From Korobacter sp963703075 (GTDB taxonomy: Bacteria; Acidobacteriota; Terriglobia; Terriglobales; Acidobacteriaceae): a stretch of 64,000 nucleotides of DNA. Below, one piece after another: positions 26,154 through 33,321 of the stretch. The translations under genes were made by a program, and so were the position numbers. Below the pieces are notes generated by a model that worked only from the letters and a program-made list of their open reading frames with translations, was not told the origin of the DNA and searched no databases. Position 1 is the stretch's first letter. Every line of letters starts with the position of its first letter. The stretch covers positions 2,666,001 through 2,730,000 of the forward strand of contig OY969786.1 of assembly GCA_963703075.1 (NCBI GenBank). Direction: 5' to 3'.

Positions 26154-27592
26154 AAGTTTCGGTACATGAATTGTGCGGCATCGGCGCCGCGAGCGTGGGT
26201 AACAAGCGCGACCAGCAGCAACACCGAGACATAAAGCGGCGGGACCCAAAACCAGCGATTGCGCGCCAGCATTGCCAGCAAGCGTGACCCGTCGGGTGCG
26301 GCGGCATTCCGCTCGAATGCGTTCGCCACGAACAGAACTGCCGCGTAGCCGAATAGGACCGCAAGCACAAGCGCATACAGGCTTCCGCTGAGAAGATGAG
26401 AAGAGTAAGTCGCGGGGGATAGCACGGCCGAAAACATGCGCCGTGCTTGAGCCAGCGAAGTGGCGCGAAAGAAGATCCAGCCAAGGCTGATCAGGGCGAT
26501 CGTCGTGAACCATGACAGCGGCGTCCAGAGGGCCGTGCGTGGCGTCCAGTTCAACTTGCGCCCGAGGCCTTGCACCTGCCGATGCAAAACCAGCAGCACT
26601 CCGTGGTAGCAGCCCCAAATGACAAACAGCAGCGTCGCCTTATGCCAGATGCCGAACAGCACCATCGCGAGCACCAGCACCAGATTCCTCCACCAGATTT
26701 CGCGGCGGAGCACCGCGAGTGGCAGAAATACATAGTCGCGAATCCAGAAGGAAAGCGACATATGCCAGCGCGTCCAGAAGATAGACGGCGTTGTTGACTG
26801 GAAGGGACGCGCAAAGTTCTCCGGCACGACGAAGCCGAGCGCCTGGGCCGCGCCGATGGCGATGTGCGAATATCCGGCAAAGTCAAAGAAAAGCTCCAGC
26901 CCATAGCCAACGGCCAGGCACCAAACATCCGCGCCCGTCCAACCCACGGAGCGATCAAAACCGCTGTTGATGCCATCCCCGGCGAGTATCCCTTGACCCA
27001 GGAGCTTTGCAATCTGCATCATCAAAATGCCGGTCGCGATGCGGGCAGTCCCTCGACCGATCGACGACCACGAGGTTCGCGTATCGGAGCGGAATTGCGG
27101 CAGCATGTCCGGGAGACGGCAAATGGGACCGGAGATCACCACTGGAAAAAACGCCATGTAGAGCGCGAACTCAAACAATGTGGGATCGAGTTCCTCGCTG
27201 CGATAGAGGTCGAAGAGATAGCTCATCGCCTGGAACGTCCAGAAAGAAATTCCCAGCGGAAGCGCGAGATGCGACCAACGTTGAAGAGCGGAAAAGGGGA
27301 GTTGCAGCGAGATTTCCGGCAGATATTTAAAGCTCGCCAGCACTGAAAGGTTCAGCAGGATGCCCACCAGGAGGGCCACGCGTGATTGACGGCGCTGCAG
27401 CCATTTGCCCAGCAGGAAGTTCATCAGCGTGGAGCCGAGCAGGACGATACCGAACCAACTGCCCCAGCTCAAGTAAAGGGCATAGCTGCCGAGGAGGATC
27501 ACAATCTGCCGCAGCGCTCGCGAGCGCGCCTTCGCGCAAACCGCCACGCATACCAGAAAGACGAGAATGTAGAAAACTCCCCGGAAAAGCAT
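26150..27592 (-). CDS. MBOAT family membrane O-acyltransferase (AlgI/DltB-like)
   Basis: 480 residues, about eleven membrane spans. The MBOAT signatures are WTRWHMSLSFWIRDYVFLPL (~270) and FGIWHKATLLFVIWGCYHG (~310) with the near-invariant catalytic His. AlgI/DltB-type proteins take an acyl group from a cytoplasmic donor and move it across the membrane to a polysaccharide or teichoic acid. The gene faces the SGNH gene, and its start lies 120 bases from the divergent acyl-AMP ligase, placing it at the centre of an acylation module. Acyl donor and acceptor are unknown. Confidence 0.93.
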   Translation of the reverse strand: MLFRGVFYILVFLVCVAVCAKARSRALRQIVILLGSYALYLSWGSWFGIVLLGSTLMNFLLGKWLQRRQSRVALLVGILLNLSVLASFKYLPEISLQLPFSALQRWSHLALPLGISFWTFQAMSYLFDLYRSEELDPTLFEFALYMAFFPVVISGPICRLPDMLPQFRSDTRTSWSSIGRGTARIATGILMMQIAKLLGQGILAGDGINSGFDRSVGWTGADVWCLAVGYGLELFFDFAGYSHIAIGAAQALGFVVPENFARPFQSTTPSIFWTRWHMSLSFWIRDYVFLPLAVLRREIWWRNLVLVLAMVLFGIWHKATLLFVIWGCYHGVLLVLHRQVQGLGRKLNWTPRTALWTPLSWFTTIALISLGWIFFRATSLAQARRMFSAVLSPATYSSHLLSGSLYALVLAVLFGYAAVLFVANAFERNAAAPDGSRLLAMLARNRWFWVPPLYVSVLLLVALVTHARGADAAQFMYRNF

Positions 27593-27712
27593 TCCTCACC
27601 CACGTGGGCCGCTGCCTTCAACATCTCAAATTGCCCGGCTTTCGTGGATACCACAAAAGACGCGTTCAGGTTGTGATCTTTGTCGCAGATTCGACCTTCC
27701 GCGGCAGTTAGA

Positions 27713-29416
27713 ATGGCCGCCGACGTGACTCACTACTCCACTTTGATCCAGGCCCTCGAGGCCGCACCTGCTGACCGCGATTTCGTGACCCTTTGGATCG
27801 ACGAAGACGAACGGGAGACCGTTACCTTTCACGAATTCCGGCAACAGGCGCGTTCGCAAGCCGCGATGTTGCGCAACCAGGGCGTCGAGCGAGGTGACCG
27901 GGTGATCGTGCTCATGCCGCAGACCATCGCGGCCATGACTGCATTCGTGGGCGCCATGATGCTGGGGACCGTGCCTGCATTCCTCGCGTATCCCAACTTC
28001 AAGATCGAGCCAGCGAAGTATCGAGCCGGGCTGGCCGGAGTTTCGAAGAACCTCGGAGCCAAGCTGGTGGTCATTGACGATGCCTTTCCAGATGAGATGC
28101 TCGCATATATCTCTCTCGGACGCGAGACGAAGATACTGCGCATCGGCGATGGTAAAGACTTCTACCATGCAGGAATGTTGCAGAGTTGCGAAACTTCTTC
28201 CGACGACCTGGCTTTCGTCCAGCACTCCGCCGGCACGACGGGGCTGCAGAAAGGCATCGCTCTGACCCATGCCGCCGTGCTGCGACAACTTGAAAATCTC
28301 GCGGAGGCCTTGGCAATTGATGGCGCCTCGGACCGCATCTATAGCTGGCTGCCGCTTTATCACGACATGGGCCTGGTCGCGTGCTTCCTGTTGCCCATGG
28401 TTTGCCACGTTCCCCTGGTCATGCAATCGCCGCTGGATTGGGTAATGCGCCCGGAGACGATGTTGCAGATCTTCACCGAATGCCGGTGCACGCTGGGGTG
28501 GATGCCGAACTTCGGCTTCCAATTCGTTCCCCGCCGCACCCCGCGAAGTCACTGGGCGAAATACGATCTGTCTTCGGCGCGCGCATTGATCAACTGCTCG
28601 GAGCCGGTGCGATCTAACAGCATGCTAGAGTTCGAGCGGGCGTTTTCGCCGATCGGCCTAAAGAAGAATGTGCTGCAGTCCTGTTACGCGATGGCTGAGA
28701 ATGTCTTCGCCGTGACGCAATCAAAACTGAGCCCCACGCAGCTCTGGGTAGAGGGTCGAAAATTTCGCTCCGAGCAGGTCATCGTCCCAACCAGCGAACA
28801 GGTAGACGGCGCAGTCTCCTTCACCTCTTCCGGACAGCTTCTGCCAGGCAATGACGTCCGCGTTGTCGACGATGCCGGCCCAATCATCTCTCCAGGCCAC
28901 GTCGGGGAAATTCTCATTCGGAGCGACAGCCTGTTCAACGGTTATTACAACAGCCCTGCCCTCACCGACCAGGCGTTTGTTGACGGATGGTATCGCACCG
29001 GCGATTTGGGATTCATGCTCAGCGACGAGCTCTATGTGGTGGGGCGGAAGAAAGATTTGCTGATCATCGGTGGCGAAAACCTGTACCCGCAGGACATCGA
29101 GGAAATTGTTGCCACTCATCCAGCGATTCACGATGGACGGGTCATCGCGATGGGCCTGTACAACCCCGACCTTGGGACCGAGGATCTTGTCATCGTCGCC
29201 GAAGTTGAGCGAGAAGAGTTGCTGGCGGACGCAGCCGCACTCGAGTTGGAGATCCGCCGAATCGTTACCGCCGGTACAGGAGTGGCTCCGAAGAAGATCT
29301 TTGTGAAGCCGCCGCAATGGATTGTGAAGAGCACGGCCGGGAAGCCGGCGCGGTCTGCTACGCGTGAGAAGCTGATCGGCGAGCACCCCGAACTCGCAGA
29401 TGAGGAAGCCGCATGA
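27713..29416 (+). CDS. AMP-dependent acyl ligase (FAAL/DltA-like)
   Basis: 567-residue adenylate-forming enzyme. Motifs: HSAGTTGLQKGI (ATP-binding loop, ~180), SWLPLYHDMGLVA (~216, typical of fatty acyl-AMP ligases), YAMAEN (~320), YRTGDLGF (~430) and GRKKDLLIIGGENLYPQDIE (~450). FAALs make an acyl-adenylate and load it on an acyl carrier protein rather than CoA, and an ACP gene follows with an ATGA overlap. I start at ATG 27713; an upstream in-frame start at 27680 adds eleven residues with no family match. Chain type is not readable from sequence. Confidence 0.9.
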   Translation: MAADVTHYSTLIQALEAAPADRDFVTLWIDEDERETVTFHEFRQQARSQAAMLRNQGVERGDRVIVLMPQTIAAMTAFVGAMMLGTVPAFLAYPNFKIEPAKYRAGLAGVSKNLGAKLVVIDDAFPDEMLAYISLGRETKILRIGDGKDFYHAGMLQSCETSSDDLAFVQHSAGTTGLQKGIALTHAAVLRQLENLAEALAIDGASDRIYSWLPLYHDMGLVACFLLPMVCHVPLVMQSPLDWVMRPETMLQIFTECRCTLGWMPNFGFQFVPRRTPRSHWAKYDLSSARALINCSEPVRSNSMLEFERAFSPIGLKKNVLQSCYAMAENVFAVTQSKLSPTQLWVEGRKFRSEQVIVPTSEQVDGAVSFTSSGQLLPGNDVRVVDDAGPIISPGHVGEILIRSDSLFNGYYNSPALTDQAFVDGWYRTGDLGFMLSDELYVVGRKKDLLIIGGENLYPQDIEEIVATHPAIHDGRVIAMGLYNPDLGTEDLVIVAEVEREELLADAAALELEIRRIVTAGTGVAPKKIFVKPPQWIVKSTAGKPARSATREKLIGEHPELADEEAA

Positions 29417-29664
29417 CGCCAGAAGCCGAACAAATGAAGCAGCTTATTGTCGAGCTGATCCGAAAGCCAGAGGCTGCAATCGACGAACACACTCCGCTGG
29501 TTTCATCGGGACTGATTGATTCGATGGCGCTGGTGGATCTGCTGCTGAAGCTCGAGGACATTACGCGCCTGCGGATTCCACCGGGAAAGGTGCAGCCGAA
29601 AGACATGAACACCATTGCGCTGATGTTTGCCACCGCGCAACGTGTCGGAAAGCCGCGCAAATAA
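29413..29664 (+). CDS. Acyl carrier protein
   Basis: 83 residues with the 4'-phosphopantetheine attachment site at the Ser in GLIDSMALVDLLLKLED (~37), in the four-helix ACP pattern. The ATG overlaps the ligase TGA, so ligase and carrier are made together, as with DltA/DltC. The C-terminus is basic (RVGKPRK), less acidic than the ACP of fatty acid synthesis, consistent with a dedicated carrier for the neighbouring ligase and MBOAT. Confidence 0.9.
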   Translation: MTPEAEQMKQLIVELIRKPEAAIDEHTPLVSSGLIDSMALVDLLLKLEDITRLRIPPGKVQPKDMNTIALMFATAQRVGKPRK

Positions 29665-29676
29665 AAGAGCCGCGGA

Positions 29677-30327
29677 CTATTTTATTTCAGCGATGTTCTG
29701 CGTTTTCGCGTCCGCAATCATCTTCTGGATTTGGCCGCGTTTGTCGGCGGGAAGGTTTGGATTGGTCTTCAATAGACGCTGCCAGAGCTCAATCGCGCCC
29801 TTCGCGTCGCCCTTCTTTTCCATCTTCATTACGCCCAGGTCAAAGAGCGTGCTCGGATCGTTGGGAGCGTACTTCAACCCTTCCTCGAAGGTCGCCATGG
29901 CGCGGTCGGTGTCGCCGGAGTAGTACAGAGCCGCCCCCACCTCGTCGCGCAATGCGCTGTCCTTGGGGCTGAGCTCGAGGGCCTGTCCGAAGTAGAGTGC
30001 CGCCTGCTGGAATTGATGGGCGCTTTTATAGGTGTTGCCGATCTTCACCAGCAGTTGAGGGTTCTTCGGGTCAGTCTTCAATTGTGCCAGCAGCGGTTCG
30101 GCTTTTTTGTCAGCCATGCGCTTCATGTCATCCAGCGAGGGCATTTGCTGCTGGGCGTCGCCGGCCGCGGGCTGCGTTTGGACGGCGGCAAATGGTGCCT
30201 TGGCGGTTTTGCTTTCGCTGCCGCGCAGAAGATAGCCAAACACCAGCCCGACCATGATGCACACCACACTCATGATGTAGACCTGTTTCTGCGCCCAGGA
30301 TTGGGTCTGCTTGTTCAATTCCGCCAT
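29677..30327 (-). CDS. Membrane-anchored TPR protein, paralogue 2
   Basis: 216 residues with one transmembrane helix (~14-34, YIMSVVCIMVGLVFGYLLRGS), a linker, then three TPR units (LLVKIGNTYKSAHQFQQAALYF, ALRDEVGAALYYSGDTDRAM, LFDLGVMKMEKKGDAKGAI). GAGGT lies 7 bases before the ATG at 30327, which sets the start. It shares order, length and the phrase AEPLLAQLK with the proteins at 5825 and 30629. It is divergent from the latter across a 301-base gap. A CcmH/NrfG-like role in cytochrome c assembly is possible. Confidence 0.75.
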   Translation of the reverse strand: MAELNKQTQSWAQKQVYIMSVVCIMVGLVFGYLLRGSESKTAKAPFAAVQTQPAAGDAQQQMPSLDDMKRMADKKAEPLLAQLKTDPKNPQLLVKIGNTYKSAHQFQQAALYFGQALELSPKDSALRDEVGAALYYSGDTDRAMATFEEGLKYAPNDPSTLFDLGVMKMEKKGDAKGAIELWQRLLKTNPNLPADKRGQIQKMIADAKTQNIAEIK

Positions 30328-30628
30328 TTCGTACCTCGCATGGCACATTCGACACTCCGCCACAACGGAGGTAAATGCATGTGGGAGGCCATTCCAAACA
30401 AGATCGCCGTTGCCGCCAAATCAGTCACTTAGCCCGATCTCCGGAAATTCGCTTACCGCTGAGGAAGCGCGCTTTTCCGCAGGAGATCGCGATTTCACGC
30501 GAAGTGACGCGCTCGGGAAAAATCCTCCTACTGTGACCGAAATCACAGGCCCATGTGTCAAGGCGAAACTATGATTCGACTGCGGTGAACCTCTCCAAAA
30601 AATCCTTTCACCGCGACGGGAAGCAATC
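30328..30628. promoter_or_regulatory. Divergent control region between two TPR paralogues
   Basis: 301 bases with no gene. It holds a perfect CRP/FNR-family palindrome at 30532-30547, close to the plus-strand TPR gene. The rest is a mix of GC-rich and A-rich stretches without other recognisable sites. Confidence 0.5.
30532..30547. promoter_or_regulatory. CRP/FNR-family binding-site candidate
   Basis: TGTGACCGAAATCACA: perfect TGTGA-N6-TCACA, the arm and spacer pattern of CRP-type sites. It ends 81 bases before the TPR ATG at 30629, a good distance for an activator. The same pattern, including the CC after the first arm, recurs at 33069-33084. Confidence 0.6.
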
Positions 30629-31315
30629 ATGGCGGCAACGAAATCCAACACTCCTCAGAACTGGACGAGCATACAGGCCTATCTCATGGCCGTGATCTGC
30701 CTGATCGTCGGCACGGCGGTCGGATACCTGGTGCGCGGGTCGCAGAATGCCACCCCGGCTTCAACCCCGGAGACGGTGTCGGCTGCCGCGCAAGCGCCCG
30801 CCGACGCAATGCATGGATCCGCCAACCAAACGCCAACTGCTGCGCAAATGAAGGCGATGGCGGACCAGCAGGCAGCCCCGCTCCTAGCAAAGCTGAAGAT
30901 AAATCCTGCCGACACGGACGCACTCGCGCAAATTGGCAATGTTTACTACGACGCGCAGCAATTCAATGTAGCCGTCGATTATTACGGGCGCGTGCTCGCA
31001 ATTGACCCGGGCAATGCGGCGGTTCGCACTGACATGGGTACGGCTTACCTTTATCTCAACGATCCCGATCGAGCGATCCAGGAATTCCAGGTTGCATTGA
31101 AGAACAATCCGAAGCATGGGCAGGCGTTGTTCAACCTTGGCATGGCACAATGGCGCGGCAAGGGCGATGCGACGGGTGCGATTGCGACCTGGGAGAAGCT
31201 ACTGAAAACGGTCCCGGATTTTCCGCAGCGCGCCGACGTGGAGCAGATGATCGCGCAGGCTAAGAAGCACATGAATATGAAGCCCGGCCAAAAAACCGAC
31301 AAGCCGGCGGCCTAA
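30629..31315 (+). CDS. Membrane-anchored TPR protein, paralogue 3
   Basis: 228 residues: transmembrane helix at ~16-34 (AYLMAVICLIVGTAVGYLVRGS), linker, then TPR units starting near residue 95 (LAQIGNVYYDAQQFNVAVDYY, VRTDMGTAYLYLNDPDRAI, LFNLGMAQWRGKGDATGAI). It is closer to the protein at 5825 (both have WTS.QAY before the helix and VRTDMGTA in the TPR) than to its divergent neighbour. The perfect CRP/FNR-like site upstream suggests control by oxygen, redox or a nucleotide signal. Confidence 0.77.
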   Translation: MAATKSNTPQNWTSIQAYLMAVICLIVGTAVGYLVRGSQNATPASTPETVSAAAQAPADAMHGSANQTPTAAQMKAMADQQAAPLLAKLKINPADTDALAQIGNVYYDAQQFNVAVDYYGRVLAIDPGNAAVRTDMGTAYLYLNDPDRAIQEFQVALKNNPKHGQALFNLGMAQWRGKGDATGAIATWEKLLKTVPDFPQRADVEQMIAQAKKHMNMKPGQKTDKPAA

Positions 31316-31495
31316 GCCTGAACCTTCCTCCGGAGCGCGTGGGAGCAAATTTCCTCCGACTCACATATTCCTTGGTCGTTTTTGCACGCGCTCTCATACT
31401 CCGCCGCAACCTGCGCCTCTCCAGCAGTTCAGGGCAACACCACACGCATATCGTCCATCCTACGTTTTAGACAAAAAATAACAGTGGGATGGTTT

Positions 31496-32899
31496 ATGAA
31501 GAGATTTTGGCAGACGTTTATCGCCGCCTGTGCGCTCGCGTGTCTGGCGGCCTGCGGCGGCGGCAGTAATTCAGCTGCGAGCACGGGCAGCAGTGGCGGT
31601 AATGGCGGCGGCGGTGGATCGAGCGCTCCGGGCAACGGCAGCATCACGCAACTGAACCACATTGTCTGGATGCTCCAGGAAAACCGCTCTTTCGACACGT
31701 ACTTAGGAAGCCTAAACGCCTACCGTTCTGCGCACGGCCTGGGGGCCAGTGATGTGGATGGGCTTCCCGCGAATGCCAGCAATCCGTCATTTGACGGGAC
31801 GACAACCGTTGCAGCGTTTCACATCGGCACCATGTGCATCGAGGGCGTCACTCCCTCGTGGAACGCGAGCCGCCGTGATATCAACCGCTACAACCCTCTG
31901 AATCCCGTCACGACGCCCATGAACGGGTTCGTCTACTCCGCGGCGAAATACGCGCAGGATAGTGATGTGACGCTTCCCGGCGCGTATGTCGATATTCAGG
32001 GACTCCGCGCGATGGGCTACTACACGGACGCGGACCTTCCCTACTACTATTTCATGGCGACCCAGTTCGCGACCTCAGACCGGTGGTTCTCGCCAATTCT
32101 TTCCCGTACTCCGCCAAACCGCATTGCGAATTTCGCTGCATCTGCTCTGGGGATTGTGGACGACATTCCAACCGGGACTACGTTCTCCGAAAACACGATC
32201 TTCTCGTTGCTGCAAAATGCGGGGATCTCATGGAAGATTTACGAGACTTCGGATAATACATACCTCGGATTTTTCCCGGCGTTCTTCAATCAATACAAGA
32301 GCACAAATATCGCGCCCATCAGCCAGTACTTCACCGATGTGAAGAATGGAACGCTGCCGCAGGTGGCGTTTATCGAGACCGGCGTGGAGGTCTCGGAGAC
32401 GGGTGGCACGAGTTCACTCGATGAACATCCGGAGGCAAACATCCAGAAGGGTGCAGCATACGTATCGACTCTTATCAATGGCCTGATGCAGAGCCCGTCG
32501 TGGAAGGATTCTGCTTTTATCCTGACCTATGACGAGGGGGGCGGTCTCTACGATCACGTGTCCCCGCAGCCAGCCGTCGTGCCGGATTCAATTCCGCCGA
32601 ACCTGCAGCCGAATGACGATGTCGACACCTATTCTCGTACGGGATTTCGCGTACCGGTAATCGTTGTTTCACCATTCGCGAAGTCGGGATATGTGTCGCA
32701 TACGGTGATGGATACTACCGCGATCCTCCATTTCATCGAAGAGCGGTTTAGCCTGCCCAACTTGAATGCGCGCGACGCCGCACAAAAGCCGATGGATGAG
32801 TTCTTCGACTTCACGAACATCCCCAACCAGACCGCCCCGGCGAACGTGCCCACCCAGCCTACGAACGGTACCTGCGCCATCCACAGCATCACCCCTTAA
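31496..32899 (+). CDS. Secreted lipoprotein phosphoesterase (phospholipase C / acid phosphatase family)
   Basis: 467 residues. The N-terminus is a lipoprotein signal with lipobox LAAC (Cys ~20) followed by a Gly/Ser-rich linker. The phosphoesterase domain begins LNHIVWMLQENRSFDTYLG, with the catalytic-nucleophile and metal motif ENRSFD; further metal-binding features are LDEHPEA and LTYDEGGGLYDHVSP. This family (PF04185) includes bacterial phospholipases C and acid phosphatases. It likely releases phosphate or cleaves phosphodiesters outside the cytoplasm. I start at ATG 31496, where the signal peptide begins. Confidence 0.88.
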   Translation: MKRFWQTFIAACALACLAACGGGSNSAASTGSSGGNGGGGGSSAPGNGSITQLNHIVWMLQENRSFDTYLGSLNAYRSAHGLGASDVDGLPANASNPSFDGTTTVAAFHIGTMCIEGVTPSWNASRRDINRYNPLNPVTTPMNGFVYSAAKYAQDSDVTLPGAYVDIQGLRAMGYYTDADLPYYYFMATQFATSDRWFSPILSRTPPNRIANFAASALGIVDDIPTGTTFSENTIFSLLQNAGISWKIYETSDNTYLGFFPAFFNQYKSTNIAPISQYFTDVKNGTLPQVAFIETGVEVSETGGTSSLDEHPEANIQKGAAYVSTLINGLMQSPSWKDSAFILTYDEGGGLYDHVSPQPAVVPDSIPPNLQPNDDVDTYSRTGFRVPVIVVSPFAKSGYVSHTVMDTTAILHFIEERFSLPNLNARDAAQKPMDEFFDFTNIPNQTAPANVPTQPTNGTCAIHSITP

Positions 32900-32915
32900 G
32901 CCGGCACTTTGAGCC

Positions 32916-32948
32916 AAGGCGCAGCCACGAGCTGCGCCTTTTTCTTTT
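32916..32948 (+). terminator. Rho-independent terminator after the phosphoesterase
   Basis: Perfect 10-bp stem AAGGCGCAGC/GCTGCGCCTT, 5-base loop, then TTTCTTTT. Confidence 0.88.
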
Positions 32949-33068
32949 GGCGCTTGAACAGCCGGCATGTTGCAACAAATCACAACCGCAACCGGCGCAT
33001 AACAATCGGTTCGTTTTCCTTGGGTCTTGCGGGCGGCCTATCCTCTGCACCATCAACCGCTTACTGCT

Positions 33069-33084
33069 TGTGACCTTAATCACA
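33069..33084. promoter_or_regulatory. CRP/FNR-family binding-site candidate upstream of nifJ
   Basis: TGTGACCTTAATCACA, a perfect TGTGA-N6-TCACA palindrome extended by one more pair on each side (T/A). It lies 237 bases before the nifJ ATG, so the transcript would have a leader of roughly 150-200 bases. Same arms and same CC after the first arm as the site at 30532. Confidence 0.6.
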
Positions 33085-33321
33085 AGTGGACGTGTCTAGA
33101 GTCACTGCCCGATGTGGCATTTCCCGTCAGGATGGAAGTGGTTCCGATCTGGCAACGCTGTCTTCCGTGGGGTGCACTTTTAGATTGCAATCGCCCGCCC
33201 GGGGCACAGGTCAGAGGAAAGTCCGGCGCGCATAGAGCGTTCCGGTCCACGCGGCAATCGACGCCGCATTTTGTTATCGCCGCCCCGGCGGCCGCTCTTT
33301 TCAACGAATGGACTCGACAGA
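33085..33321 (+). other. nifJ leader with RNase P RNA-like fragment and GC hairpin
   Basis: 237 bases. GAGGAAAGTCCGG at about 33212-33224, followed closely by CATAGAGC, matches the 5' conserved core of bacterial RNase P RNA, but the rest of that RNA is not here. Just before the nifJ ATG lies GCCGCC-CC-GGCGGC (33279-33292) followed by CGCTCTTTT, a terminator-like hairpin. Either could make this a regulatory leader; neither is proven. Confidence 0.35.

Noticed and set aside
33200..33321. A complete RNase P RNA gene
   Set aside because: Only the 5' conserved core phrase is present; no 3' P4 strand or other helices fit before the nifJ start.
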